Assembly (NCBI GenBank): GCA_949502235.1
Contig: CATBDC010000033.1
Span: 1 to 43,929 of the forward strand
From: an uncultured Lachnospiraceae bacterium
GTDB taxonomy: Bacteria; Bacillota; Clostridia; Lachnospirales; Lachnospiraceae
Length of the DNA: 43,929 nt
Direction: 5' to 3'
Part shown: positions 18,519 through 27,547 of the stretch, piece after piece
Position numbering within the stretch: the first letter of the stretch is position 1
Layout of the letters: every line of letters starts with the position of its first letter
Program-made: the position numbers and the translations under genes
Notes under the pieces: generated by a model
The model's input: the letters and a program-made list of their open reading frames with translations, nothing else
The model's database searches: none
Told to the model about the DNA's origin: nothing

Positions 18519-21500
18519 ATGAAAAAGACAGTGAAGCCAACAAGAAAAGATTTTTATATGGAAATAAAAAAGAGTCCGGGAAGATTCCTGTCGATTCTTT
18601 TTATTGTCGCCCTGGGAGTCGCTTTTTTCTCGGGAATCCGTGCGTCAGAGCCGGATATGAGGCTTTCCGGAGATTCCTATTTTGACGACAGCAGACTTAT
18701 GGACATTAAGGCCTTAAGTACATACGGCGTTACGGAAAAAGATGTGAGAGCCATGGAGGAGGTAGACGGCGTTGCCCTTGCAGAGGGGGCCTACAGCGCG
18801 GATTTCCTCTACAATACGGCAGATGAGCAGCAGGTAATTCATGTGATGTCCCTTCAGGAGCATATGAACCAGGTGGCAGTAAGCAAGGGGAAATTTCCTG
18901 AAAAGGCCGGGGAATGTCTGGCAGACGATGAGGCTGGATTTAAAATAGGGGATAAAATTCCCCTTCATTCGGGCACGGACGACCCGGTATCTGACACACT
19001 TAAGACAGATACTCTTGAGGTTGTAGGCCTTGGGAACAGCCCCTGCTATCTTTCCTACGGGCGGGGGAGCGCCACTGTGGGAGACGGCAGTGTCAGCGCC
19101 TTTCTTCTTGTGCCGGAGGAGACCTTTGACATGGAGGTTTACACAGAGGTTTATCTCAAGGTGGAGGGAGCGGAAGGGCTTCTGGCCTTTACCGACGCTT
19201 ATGAGGACCGGATACAGGAGGTTCTTGCAAAGGTTGAGGATATTACAGAGGAGAGGGCCCAGGTCCGCAGACAGGATATTATAGACGAGGCGAAAGAGGA
19301 GATTGACGAGGCAAAAGAAGAGCTTGCCAAAGGAAAGGCTGAGGCGGACGAGGAGCTTGCAGATGCAGCCAGAGAAATTGCGGACGCGGAAAAAAAGCTT
19401 GCGGATGCAAAGGTACAGCTTGCGGACGGAAGAACCCAGATTGAAAATGCAAAAGCGACCCTGATCTCCAAGCAGGCGGAGCTTGATACTGCCCGGGCCC
19501 AGTATGCCTCCGGCATGCAGCAGTTATCAGACGGGAGAGTCCGGTATGAAGACGGGAAGGCTCAGTATGAGAGCGGGAAGGCCCAGTTCGAGGCGGAAAA
19601 GCTGGCGGCAGAGGCAAAGATAGAGGCAGGAAGGCAGGAGCTTCAGGCGGCTCGCCAGGAATTAGATAATGGATGGGCACTCGTATCACAGATGGAACAG
19701 CAGATTGCGGACATGGAAGCTGCGCCGCCCCTTCCGGATGATCCGGGATATGAGGCATGGCTTGGAGCATTAGAGGAGCTAAAAGGGAAGGTGCAGGAGA
19801 CAGAAAATGTTCTGAACGGACAGGAAAGCGTATATGCAGCAGGCGCAGCAGAGCTTGATGCAGCAGAGGCAGAGCTTAATGAGGCAGAAGCAGGACTTAA
19901 TGCTGCAAAGACAGAGCTTGACGCAGCAGAGGCAGAGCTTAACGCTGCGGCAGCAGAGCTTTCAGGGGTTCCGGCACAGCTTGACTCTGGCCAGGCTCAG
20001 ATTAACTCGGGCTGGTCCGAGCTTTATGCAAATGAAGCAGACCTAAACAGCGGAGAAGCTGAGATTGCAGAAAATGAAGCGAAGCTTGCAGACGCAAAAA
20101 AGGACTACGAGGAAGGGAAAAAAGAGGCGGAGGCAGAAATCGCGGATGCCGAGAAGGAGATAAAGGAGGCGGAAGAAGAGCTTTCTGACATCGAGCTTCC
20201 CAAGTGGTATGTCTATGACAGAAGTACACTGATAGAATACAGCGGCTTCGGGGAAAACGCGGAGCGTCTCGGGGCAATCGGCAGAGTCTTTCCAGTGCTG
20301 TTCTTCCTGGTGGCAGCCCTAATCAGCCTTACCAGCATGACACGTATGGTGGAGGAACAGAGAACCTCCATAGGGACCATGAAGGCCCTGGGGTACAGCA
20401 AGGGAGCTATAGCGTCTAAGTATATGGGATACGCACTTCTGGCAACAGTGGGGGGAAGCGTTATCGGCGTACTGATTGGAGAGAAGATTCTTCCCTATAT
20501 CATTGTGTATGCCTATGGGATACTATACCGGCACCTTCCGGCTATTTTAGTGCCTTATCAGTGGAGCTATGCCATAATGGCGTCAGGAGCCGCTGTTTTC
20601 TGTACCATGTTTGCGACCATTATGGCCTGCTACAGGGAGCTTACGGCCCAGCCGGCGGTACTTATGCGGCCCCCTGCGCCGAAAAACGGACGGCGGGTAT
20701 TTATGGAGCGCATTGGCATTGTCTGGCGGCATCTGAATTTTACATGGAAGTCTACCATCCGCAACCTGATGCGTTATAAGAAACGGTTCTTCATGACCAT
20801 CTTCGGAATCGGGGGATGCATGGCTCTTATGCTTGTAGGGTTCGGGCTTAAGGATTCCTGCTATGAGATTGCCAAGCTTCAATACGCAGAAATCCAATTT
20901 TATGACGGAAGCGTATATCTGGAGCCGGATGTCACGAAGGAACAAAGAGAAGAGATTTCAGATACTCTTAAGGATGAAAAGGATGTTACCCGGTATATAG
21001 ATGCCAATATGCAGAATATTACGCTGGTAAACGGGAAAAAGGAACGGGCAGCCTACAGCTGTGTGTTTGGGAATACAAAGGAGCTTCCGGACTTTGTGAA
21101 TTTCCATGACAGAAAGAGCAAAGAGGAGTACACTCTGTCAGACCAGGGGGTTATTGTGAGCGAAAAGACGGCAAAGCTTTTAGGGGCAGAGGAAGGCGAT
21201 ACGGTAGAGATTAAGGACGAAGAAAAGGGAAATAAGAAGGTTCTTATTGAACATATCTGCGAAAATTATATGGGGCATTATATTTACTTTACGCCCGCAT
21301 ATTATGAAAAGGTGTATGGGGAAAAGCCGGAATACAACAGCATTTTCTTTTCTGTAAAGGATGACTGCACGTCTAAGCAGATGGAGGAAATCGGCAAGCA
21401 TGTCTTAAAGCTTGACGGCGCCTTAAGTGTAAGCTATACCCATGACATTGAAAAGCAGCTTGACGATATGCTAAGGAGCCTGAACCTGGTAATTGTAGTC

Positions 21501-21881
21501 CTGATTATTTCCGCCGGCATGCTGGCATTTGTGGTGCTGTATAACTTAAACACAGTAAATATTGCGGAGCGAAAAAGAGAGCTGGCTACCCTTAAGGTGC
21601 TTGGCTTCTATAACGGAGAAGTGGCCCAGTATGTCTACAGAGAAAATATACTGCTTACCTTCTTAGGAGCAGTTGTGGGAGTAGTCCTTGGGAAGTTTCT
21701 TCATCTCTTTATTATAGAGACAGTAGAGGTGGATTCAGCTATGTTCGGAAGAAATATTAATCTGCCAAGCTTTCTTTACAGCCTTCTGCTTACGGTGGGA
21801 TTTTCCATGCTGATTAACGGGGTTATGTATTTTAAGCTTAAGAGGATTGATATGGTGGAATCACTAAAGAGTATTGAATAG
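18519..21881 (+). CDS. Giant FtsX-family ABC permease with an extracellular coiled-coil hairpin
   Basis: Membrane subunit of 1120 residues, partner of the ATPase just upstream. A first transmembrane helix (about 23-43) is followed by an extracellular region, then two FtsX-type halves: membrane helices near 595-615, 640-665 and 690-710, and again near 990-1010, 1040-1060 and 1085-1105. Residues about 250-560 are an Ala/Glu/Lys-rich heptad region split near 403 by PPLPDDPG, so it probably forms an antiparallel coiled-coil hairpin with arms of about 150 residues. SMTRMVEEQR and NIAERKRELATLKVLG are FtsX-family signatures. Substrate unknown: MacB-type mechanotransmission, lipid or peptide export, or cell-wall hydrolase control are possible. 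Confidence 0.9.
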   Translation: MKKTVKPTRKDFYMEIKKSPGRFLSILFIVALGVAFFSGIRASEPDMRLSGDSYFDDSRLMDIKALSTYGVTEKDVRAMEEVDGVALAEGAYSADFLYNTADEQQVIHVMSLQEHMNQVAVSKGKFPEKAGECLADDEAGFKIGDKIPLHSGTDDPVSDTLKTDTLEVVGLGNSPCYLSYGRGSATVGDGSVSAFLLVPEETFDMEVYTEVYLKVEGAEGLLAFTDAYEDRIQEVLAKVEDITEERAQVRRQDIIDEAKEEIDEAKEELAKGKAEADEELADAAREIADAEKKLADAKVQLADGRTQIENAKATLISKQAELDTARAQYASGMQQLSDGRVRYEDGKAQYESGKAQFEAEKLAAEAKIEAGRQELQAARQELDNGWALVSQMEQQIADMEAAPPLPDDPGYEAWLGALEELKGKVQETENVLNGQESVYAAGAAELDAAEAELNEAEAGLNAAKTELDAAEAELNAAAAELSGVPAQLDSGQAQINSGWSELYANEADLNSGEAEIAENEAKLADAKKDYEEGKKEAEAEIADAEKEIKEAEEELSDIELPKWYVYDRSTLIEYSGFGENAERLGAIGRVFPVLFFLVAALISLTSMTRMVEEQRTSIGTMKALGYSKGAIASKYMGYALLATVGGSVIGVLIGEKILPYIIVYAYGILYRHLPAILVPYQWSYAIMASGAAVFCTMFATIMACYRELTAQPAVLMRPPAPKNGRRVFMERIGIVWRHLNFTWKSTIRNLMRYKKRFFMTIFGIGGCMALMLVGFGLKDSCYEIAKLQYAEIQFYDGSVYLEPDVTKEQREEISDTLKDEKDVTRYIDANMQNITLVNGKKERAAYSCVFGNTKELPDFVNFHDRKSKEEYTLSDQGVIVSEKTAKLLGAEEGDTVEIKDEEKGNKKVLIEHICENYMGHYIYFTPAYYEKVYGEKPEYNSIFFSVKDDCTSKQMEEIGKHVLKLDGALSVSYTHDIEKQLDDMLRSLNLVIVVLIISAGMLAFVVLYNLNTVNIAERKRELATLKVLGFYNGEVAQYVYRENILLTFLGAVVGVVLGKFLHLFIIETVEVDSAMFGRNINLPSFLYSLLLTVGFSMLINGVMYFKLKRIDMVESLKSIE

Positions 21882-21895
21882 AACAAAATATATTA

Positions 21896-22172
21896 TTCGA
21901 GGGACGGAAGTTTTAAGATGCCCTTCCTAACGCAGACACAGGCAACACTCCGGTGAACTAACCGCTAACGTAGACTAAGGAGTTCAGGAAAGCCTTCACT
22001 CCTAAGTCTTCGTAAGCGGTGGATTTCACCTCCGTTAAGAGCGCCTTCTAATGTCTGCTTATAGGAAGGGCATCTTAAAACTTCCTGTGCATCGAAAATG
22101 ATTTTTCCAGTGCGCAGATGGAGATTTTTTCAGTGCACAGGAAATTCGGGGCAGTTCTTCCCCTAAGCAGAC
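21896..22172 (+). repeat. Long structured intergenic repeat, copy 2
   Basis: Inverted copy of the element at 40-317, filling most of the 319-nt gap between the convergent ABC permease and ddl genes. A perfect 23-nt inverted repeat (21906-21928 and 22063-22085) encloses a nested hairpin with ends GTGAACTAACCGC and GCGGTGGATTTCAC. A further arm (about 22105-22172, ...GGGGCAGTTCTTCCCC...) also matches copy 1. No ORF and no transposase. No other convincing terminator is seen between the two convergent genes, so the element may serve as one. Confidence 0.8.
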
Positions 22173-22200
22173 ATTATGGGGTGCTTTGTGATTTTATTGT

Positions 22201-23259
22201 TTATCTTTCAAATGCTGCATCGATTAGTCGGCTGATTAGGGCTTTTTTTGAAACTCCTGCGGCTTCCCACAGCATGGGGTACATGCTGATTGCTGTGAAT
22301 CCGGGCATGGTGTTAATCTCATTGAAAATTACTTCCCCGTCATTTGTCACAAAGAAGTCCACTCTTGCAAGCCCGTAGCCATCTACTGCGTTAAATATCT
22401 TTTCTGCGGCCTTCTTAACCCGCATGGCAGAATCTCCCGGAAGCACCGGATCAACAACAGTGCGGGAATCTTCATTAAAATATTTTGCTTCAAAATCATA
22501 GAAATCTGCCGCCGGGAGGATCTCCCCTACTCCGGAAGAAAGAACCGGCTTCTCGCCGCCGCCGAACACGGCACATTCTATCTCATGTCCGTAAATCATT
22601 TCCTCCACGAGAATTTTCCTGTCATGGCGGGATGCCTCCTCAAGCCCGGCAATCAGCTCATCCCGGTTTTCTGCTTTGCTGACTCCTCTTGATGAGCCTG
22701 CATTGGAGGGCTTGATGAATACAGGATAGGAAAATTTCTCTTCCACCTGCTTTATAACAGCATCCATATCCTTCTTCATTTTCCACACCATAACCGGCAC
22801 ATAATCTGCCTGGCGTATACCCAGGTCATCAACAATAATCTTCGTATATAATTTATCCATGGACACAGCAGACGCAAGCACGCCGCAGCCCACATAGGGA
22901 ATCTGTGCCAGCTCAAAAAGCCCCTGGATAGTGCCGTCCTCCCCGTAAGGCCCGTGGAGAACCGGAAATACGGCGTCAATATGAATCTGTGAAGTTTCTC
23001 CGTTTTCAGTAAGTATCACACATTTCTTTGTGGCATCCGGAGAAATGACAGCCTCTGTCCGGCTGTTTCTCCAGACTTCAGAGCGAATGTCCTCTGCGGA
23101 TTCTGTCTTAAGCCACCGGCCCTCCTCGGTAATTCCGATAAGAATCAGTTCGTAACGCTCTTCATCAATCAGGTCAATCACATTTGCCGCGGACATACAG
23201 GATACAATATGCTCCGAGGACTGTCCGCCGAACAGCACGGCTATTTTCTTTTTTGTCAT
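22201..23259 (-). CDS. ddl: D-alanine--D-alanine ligase
   Basis: ATP-grasp ligase that joins two D-alanines for peptidoglycan precursors (352 residues). N-terminal VLFGGQSSEHIVS carries the conserved Glu. VFIKPSNAGSSRGVSK is the ATP-binding strand and loop, DFYDFEAKY is the omega-loop of ordinary D-Ala-D-Ala ligases, and VDFFVTNDGEVIFNEINTMPGFT holds the Mg-binding Asp, Glu and Asn. The loop does not resemble VanA or VanC types, so normal D-Ala-D-Ala specificity is expected. GAAGGGAG lies just upstream of the ATG. It follows yitT on the same strand with a 22-nt gap, probably one transcript. Confidence 0.94.
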   Translation of the reverse strand: MTKKKIAVLFGGQSSEHIVSCMSAANVIDLIDEERYELILIGITEEGRWLKTESAEDIRSEVWRNSRTEAVISPDATKKCVILTENGETSQIHIDAVFPVLHGPYGEDGTIQGLFELAQIPYVGCGVLASAVSMDKLYTKIIVDDLGIRQADYVPVMVWKMKKDMDAVIKQVEEKFSYPVFIKPSNAGSSRGVSKAENRDELIAGLEEASRHDRKILVEEMIYGHEIECAVFGGGEKPVLSSGVGEILPAADFYDFEAKYFNEDSRTVVDPVLPGDSAMRVKKAAEKIFNAVDGYGLARVDFFVTNDGEVIFNEINTMPGFTAISMYPMLWEAAGVSKKALISRLIDAAFER

Positions 23260-23281
23260 AAATTACTCCCTTCTGTTAATG

Positions 23282-24124
23282 TTAGATTGAGTGGAACCCC
23301 TTTCCTATAATTTCACTTGTATTTGAAATTAGAAGAAATGCATCCGGGGCATTTTCCTTGATGTAATTCCGAAGTTTGACCGCCTCAACGCGGTTAAGTA
23401 CTGTGAAGATGATATATTTATCCTCTCCTGAGAATGCTCCCTTCCCGGAAACGATGGTTGCGCTTCTGTGAAGCTTCTCTTTAATGAAATCACAGATGGG
23501 CTCCGGTTTCGTACATACGACATTGAAATATTTGGATAGGTTCAGACTTTCGATAAAGCCGTCAATCATGAAGGAGCGGGCAAACAATCCCAGGAAGGAA
23601 TATAACCCGGTTTCAATGTCGAATACAAAACACCCGGCCAGAGTAATAATAAAGTCTGTGACCATGAGTGCATTTCCAATATTCAGGCTGGAATATTTTT
23701 TCATAATCATGGCGATAACATCCGTACCGCCGCTGGATGCCCCGATGTTAAAAAGAACAGCAGATCCAAGAGCCGGAAGCGCGATGGCAAACGTCAGCTC
23801 CAGAATAGGCTGATCCGTTAACGGATGGCTCATGGGAAATAGTCTCTCTAACAGTGACAGAGATACAGACAGCAGGATACTGCAGTAGCCCGTTTTAGCG
23901 GCAAATTTCTTCCCAAGTACAAAAAAGCCGATCACAAGAAGTACCATGTTGGTAATAAATGTGAAATCACTGGCGGAGATAAAGCCTGCTTTTGCAATCA
24001 GTACAGCCAGACCAGTGATGCCTCCGAAGGTAAAGTTATTGGCAAATTTGAAAAAATAGATGCCTGCGGCCATAAGAATCGTACTTCCGGTCAAAAGACC
24101 AAAACTTTTAATTTGTGTTTTCAT
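23282..24124 (-). CDS. yitT: YitT family membrane protein (DUF161/DUF2179)
   Basis: Membrane protein of unknown function (280 residues with the start used here). About five hydrophobic segments form the DUF161 part, with the family marker NIGASSGGTDVIAMIMKKYS. A C-terminal cytoplasmic DUF2179 domain (about the last 85 residues) includes TIVSGKGAFSGEDKYIIFTV. The frame is open to 24190, but the extra 22 residues are not family-like, and the ATG at 24124 is preceded by GGGGA, so 24124 is chosen. Divergent from eno across 148 nt and upstream of ddl. Confidence 0.9.
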   Translation of the reverse strand: MKTQIKSFGLLTGSTILMAAGIYFFKFANNFTFGGITGLAVLIAKAGFISASDFTFITNMVLLVIGFFVLGKKFAAKTGYCSILLSVSLSLLERLFPMSHPLTDQPILELTFAIALPALGSAVLFNIGASSGGTDVIAMIMKKYSSLNIGNALMVTDFIITLAGCFVFDIETGLYSFLGLFARSFMIDGFIESLNLSKYFNVVCTKPEPICDFIKEKLHRSATIVSGKGAFSGEDKYIIFTVLNRVEAVKLRNYIKENAPDAFLLISNTSEIIGKGFHSI

Positions 24125-24272
24125 AATAAAATCCCCAATGTAAATTTTCTTGTATTTCTCCGTCCCCAATTGTAACTCCATGAGGTTCAAAAGTCAACGG
24201 AATTTCATAAAACATTGCATTGGAATAAAAGAATCGGTACATAATATTTTTCATGAAGGAGGAATGAAAAAT

Positions 24273-25568
24273 ATGCATAAGTATTTACCGATTACGGATA
24301 TATACGCGAGAGAAATTTTAGATTCCAGAGGGAATCCTACCATAGAGGTTGAAGTACTGGCAGGGGAGGAATATCTTGGAAGGGCGGGAGTGCCCTCCGG
24401 AGCCTCCACGGGCCGGTTTGAGGCGCTGGAGCTTAGAGATAAGGAAAAAAGATACGCAGGTCTTGGAGTGGAGCATGCGGCAGATCATGTGAATGCCAGG
24501 ATTGCGCCGGAGCTTATCGGAATGAATGTATTTGAACAGGCGGAGATTGACGCTGCACTCATAAGGCTTGACGGCACAGAAAATAAGTCGGGCTTGGGAG
24601 CGAACGCCATGCTGGGCGTATCCATGGCATCCGCCAGGGCGGCGTCAAAAGCGGCGGGGCTTCCTTTATATGCATACCTTGGCGGAACAAATGCAAAGCG
24701 GCTCCCGGTTCCTATGATGAACATTATGAACGGCGGAAGACATGCGGACAATACAATAGATATACAGGAATTTATGATTATGCCCTCCGGGGCCTGCTGC
24801 TTTCGGGAAGGCCTGCGCATGTGCGCGGAAATCTATCATGTATTAAAGAACATCCTGAAACGGGAGGGCTTAAGCACAGCGGTAGGAGACGAGGGAGGAT
24901 TTGCGCCGGATCTTCCAGATGCGAAGGCTGTCCTTACCTTTATTACAAATGCCGTAAGGGAAGCAGGCTATCAGCCCGGAAAGGATATAAGTATTGCCCT
25001 TGATGTGGCGGCATCAGAAATGTATGATAAAAGATTTAAAAAATATGTTTTTGAGGGCGAAGGGAGAATGAGGGGCAGCGATGTCATCCGCTCCGCGGAG
25101 GAGCTTATCGAATATTATGAGGAGCTTATGGAAGAGTTTCCTATAGTTTCTATCGAAGATCCGCTGGATGAGGAGGACTGGGACGGCTGGGAGCTTCTTA
25201 CTACCAGGCTGGGGCTTCACACACAGCTTGTAGGGGATGATTTATTTGTAACAAATACAAAGAGGCTTCAGACAGGAATCGAGAAAAAGGCCGCAAACGC
25301 CATTCTCATAAAGGTAAATCAGATTGGAACACTGACAGAAGCATTTGATGCAATCGAAATGGCAAAAAGAGCGGGTTACCGCACCATTATATCACACCGT
25401 TCCGGCGAAACAGCAGATACCATGATTGCAGACATTGCGGTAGCATTTAACGCAGGCCAGATTAAGACCGGGGCGCCCTGCCGGTCCGAGCGGGTAGAAA
25501 AATATAACAGACTCCTTCGGATAGAAGAGGGACTTGGAGACATTTCGGAATATCGGAATCCATTTTAG
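24273..25568 (+). CDS. eno: Enolase
   Basis: Glycolytic enzyme that converts 2-phosphoglycerate to phosphoenolpyruvate (431 residues). Visible signatures are [25 protein letters not shown], metal ligands in [11 protein letters not shown] and [10 protein letters not shown], and [13 protein letters not shown] 24273 is preferred over ATG 24264 because AAGGAGG (24256-24262) is 10 nt from the former and only 1 nt from the latter; the frame is open further upstream to 24150 without family sequence. It stands alone rather than in a gap-pgk-tpi-gpm cluster. Divergent from yitT; a terminator follows. Confidence 0.96.
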   Translation: MHKYLPITDIYAREILDSRGNPTIEVEVLAGEEYLGRAGVPSGASTGRFEALELRDKEKRYAGLGVEHAADHVNARIAPELIGMNVFEQAEIDAALIRLDGTENKSGLGANAMLGVSMASARAASKAAGLPLYAYLGGTNAKRLPVPMMNIMNGGRHADNTIDIQEFMIMPSGACCFREGLRMCAEIYHVLKNILKREGLSTAVGDEGGFAPDLPDAKAVLTFITNAVREAGYQPGKDISIALDVAASEMYDKRFKKYVFEGEGRMRGSDVIRSAEELIEYYEELMEEFPIVSIEDPLDEEDWDGWELLTTRLGLHTQLVGDDLFVTNTKRLQTGIEKKAANAILIKVNQIGTLTEAFDAIEMAKRAGYRTIISHRSGETADTMIADIAVAFNAGQIKTGAPCRSERVEKYNRLLRIEEGLGDISEYRNPF

Positions 25569-25617
25569 CAGGAGCGAAAGATTTTGCGGTAAATGCAAAG
25601 TCTTGTGAGAACAATAC

Positions 25618-25650
25618 AAAACACATCCTAATCCGAAAGGATGTGTTTTT
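25618..25650 (+). terminator. Intrinsic terminator of eno
   Basis: AAAACACATCCT pairs with AGGATGTGTTTT around loop AATCCGAA, ending in a T run. It is 50 nt after the enolase stop. Confidence 0.9.
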
Positions 25651-25719
25651 CTGTGTTTTTATGCTAAATACTGCTTGCCACGGGTGTAATCTTGTATTAA
25701 TATGAGAAATATGGACATT

Positions 25720-25791
25720 GAGCAAATTCTATTCGCGAAGCGGATTTTAAATGGCTCCCAGAAGGTTACTGAGAACGGAACGGGCAGTAAC
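25720..25791. repeat. Diverged copy of the palindromic intergenic repeat
   Basis: A 72-nt stretch similar to 2160-2230: both run GAGCAAAT..., then ...TTTTAAATGG... and end in a GTTACTG...CAGTAAC palindrome. The centre is diverged here (GAGAACGGAACGGG). It lies in the 264-nt gap between eno and the nucleotidyltransferase gene. Confidence 0.65.
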
Positions 25792-25832
25792 AGTGTTTTT
25801 AATAATAGGTAAGAAAGCAGGAGAACAAGGAT

Positions 25833-26744
25833 ATGAAGCATGCAGCATTAGTAATTATGGCGGCAGGAATCGGCAGCAGATATGGAAACGGGATCAAGCA
25901 GCTGGCAAAGGTAGGCCCAAAGGGTGAGATTATTATTGATTATTCTATCTATGACGCCCTTGAGGCCGGATTTGATAAGGTTGTATTTATAATAAGAAGA
26001 GATATTGAAAAAGAGTTTAAGGAAGTGATTGGTAAAAGGATTGAAAAGAAGGTGGAGGTAGCCTACGCCTACCAGGAGCTTGACGATGTGCCGGAGGGCT
26101 TTGAGGATAAGGTCCGGGAGCGTAAGAAGCCCTGGGGGACTGGACAGGCTGTACTCTGCTGCAAGGAGCTTATAAAGGAGCCGTTTCTGGTTATTAATGC
26201 AGATGATTATTATGGAAAAGAGGCGTACAGAAAGGCATATGACTATCTGACGCAGGAAAAAGAAAGAGACGGCAGGATGGATATATGTATGGTTGGCTTT
26301 GTCCTTAAGAATACCCTGAGTGAAAACGGAACAGTAACCAGAGGGGTCTGCAGGGTAGATGAAAATCATATGCTCACATTTATTGAGGAAACATACGGGA
26401 TAGAGAAAAAGGAGGGACATGCCGCGGCAGTGAAGGATGGGCACGAGATAGAGCTTTCTCTTGACTCTCCTGTGTCTATGAATATGTGGGGGCTTAGGCC
26501 GGAGATTTTTGGCGTGTTAGAGGAAGGCTTTGAAGATTTCCTGCGTAATCTGGGAAATGAAGGGGAAAAGACAGAATATCTCCTGCCCAGAATCATAGGA
26601 GAGATGGTGGAAAAGGAGCAGGCCAGAGTGAAGGTGCTTGAGTCCAGGGATAAGTGGTTTGGGGTAACCTATAAGGAAGATAAAAAGGCAGTGGAGGATT
26701 CGATCCGGGAGCTTACAGAGCAGGGAGCGTATGATTTCATGTAA
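25833..26744 (+). CDS. Nucleotidyltransferase-like protein, substrate unknown
   Basis: GT-A fold NTP transferase homologue (303 residues). The N-terminus reads MAAGIGSRYGNGIKQL, a variant of the GxGxRxxP...K nucleotide-binding motif. KPWGTGQAV and the metal-site-like VINADDYYG follow. It belongs to the broad group of sugar-1-phosphate or phosphocholine nucleotidyltransferases, but its long central insert (about 80-105) and variant motif prevent a substrate call. AGGAG lies just upstream. It is a single-gene unit between a repeat and a shared terminator. Linkage to the surface-sugar genes 0.8 kb downstream is only suggestive. Confidence 0.8.
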   Translation: MKHAALVIMAAGIGSRYGNGIKQLAKVGPKGEIIIDYSIYDALEAGFDKVVFIIRRDIEKEFKEVIGKRIEKKVEVAYAYQELDDVPEGFEDKVRERKKPWGTGQAVLCCKELIKEPFLVINADDYYGKEAYRKAYDYLTQEKERDGRMDICMVGFVLKNTLSENGTVTRGVCRVDENHMLTFIEETYGIEKKEGHAAAVKDGHEIELSLDSPVSMNMWGLRPEIFGVLEEGFEDFLRNLGNEGEKTEYLLPRIIGEMVEKEQARVKVLESRDKWFGVTYKEDKKAVEDSIRELTEQGAYDFM

Positions 26745-26759
26745 TATATGAATTTTATT

Positions 26760-26784
26760 AGGCGCCAGAGGACATCTGGCGCCT
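26760..26784. terminator. Bidirectional terminator between convergent genes
   Basis: Perfect 10-bp stem AGGCGCCAGA (26760-26769) and TCTGGCGCCT (26775-26784), loop GGACA. It separates the nucleotidyltransferase (plus) from the XRE gene (minus), whose stop is 2 nt away. T-rich DNA lies on both sides. Confidence 0.8.
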
Positions 26785-26785
26785 G

Positions 26786-27067
26786 TCATATATCTTTTTG
26801 CAAATATTTTTTCGCTGATTTTGTGTTCCCATCTATCAGGTATTCATAAGACACATGAAAAATATCAGATAAGGCTTTTATTTCAAAATCAGATACATAC
26901 CGGTTGTTCTTTTCGATTCTTGTGATGGCATTTTTATCTATGTCGTAACCCTCTAACTGAAGCTTGTAAGCAAGATCACGCTGTGAGTAGTTGTCCCGCT
27001 TCCGTAATTCAATCAGGCGGCGGCTGATGAGGTTTTTCCCGCCGTCTTCTGTCCGTGGCTTTGGCAT
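26786..27067 (-). CDS. Small XRE-family transcriptional regulator
   Basis: DNA-binding protein of 93 residues with a Cro/CI-type helix-turn-helix: ISRRLIELRKRDNYSQRDLAYKLQ, then IDKNAITRIEKNNRYVSDFEIKALSDIF, given here as two parts of one domain. There is no extra effector domain. AAAGGGG precedes the ATG. A dyad 19 nt upstream of the start (27086-27103) is the likely operator, so the protein probably represses itself. Targets beyond itself cannot be read from the sequence. Confidence 0.85.
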   Translation of the reverse strand: MPKPRTEDGGKNLISRRLIELRKRDNYSQRDLAYKLQLEGYDIDKNAITRIEKNNRYVSDFEIKALSDIFHVSYEYLIDGNTKSAKKYLQKDI

Positions 27068-27085
27068 GCTTTATCCCCTTTCATT

Positions 27086-27103
27086 AATACTGTTTACAGT
27101 ATT
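27086..27103. promoter_or_regulatory. Dyad operator upstream of the XRE gene
   Basis: AATACTGTTTACAGTATT: perfect 8-nt arms around a TT centre, between the XRE start codon and its probable promoter on the minus strand. Typical size and placement for an autorepressor site. Confidence 0.55.
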
Positions 27104-27194
27104 GTCTCATTTTTTGCACTTATGATTGATTTTACAAAAAATGGGGGATAATGTGGTTGTAAAAGTGGGACGGAGTTAAAATAACATGCTGTTT

Positions 27195-27362
27195 TTAGCT
27201 TATCGGGACTGCACCTTCTCCTAATTCCAATGCCGATAATGAAAAGTCCAGGATTAGCCGTTTTCCGATTGTCTGTCCGAGAGCTTCATAATGTCCTCCC
27301 TTGTGCCATCCTTTCACCGCTTTTTTGAGACGCAGTTGATATTTACTATAATCAGTATAGCT
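27195..27362 (-). pseudogene. Remnant of an unidentified gene in the 480-nt gap
   Basis: The minus strand is open for 55 codons without a start codon, beginning after an in-frame stop. It contains ...KKAVKGWHKGGHYEALGQ... and ends ...SLSALELGEGAVPIS. It looks like the C-terminal part of a protein rather than random translation, but I cannot assign a family. The rest of the gap (27068-27547) holds the XRE operator, a palindromic repeat and the rmlA promoter. Confidence 0.35.
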
Positions 27363-27402
27363 TTATTGAGTAATTGACACAATCACAGGTGTGTGCTTCA
27401 TG

Positions 27403-27429
27403 GTTACTGTGAACGGAGTGAACAGTAAA
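27403..27429. repeat. Third copy of the 27-nt palindromic repeat
   Basis: Identical to 2204-2230 except for the last base. Here the palindrome is also flanked by CTTCATG on the left and CTTCATGAA on the right. It lies 40 nt upstream of the rmlA promoter. Confidence 0.75.
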
Positions 27430-27468
27430 CGCTTCATGAAACAATCCTGCCTACATTTTCGAAAGAAA

Positions 27469-27497
27469 TAGACAAATTTCACAAGATATAGTACAAT
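27469..27497 (+). promoter_or_regulatory. Promoter of the rml operon
   Basis: -35 TAGACA (27469-27474), 17-nt spacer, -10 TACAAT (27492-27497), each one mismatch from consensus. It is 51 nt ahead of the rmlA start. Confidence 0.6.
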
Positions 27498-27547
27498 AAT
27501 ACTGATTTTATCAGATACACCATTACACGCAGGAGGAATACCCCTTT

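Noticed and set aside
21896-22172. Structured repeat considered as an insertion sequence
   Set aside because: Too short for a transposase and no ORF in either copy; kept as a non-coding repeat.
22201-23259. Ddl as a vancomycin-resistance ligase (VanA/VanC type)
   Set aside because: The omega-loop DFYDFEAKY is that of ordinary D-Ala-D-Ala ligases, and no vanH, vanX or vanRS genes are nearby.
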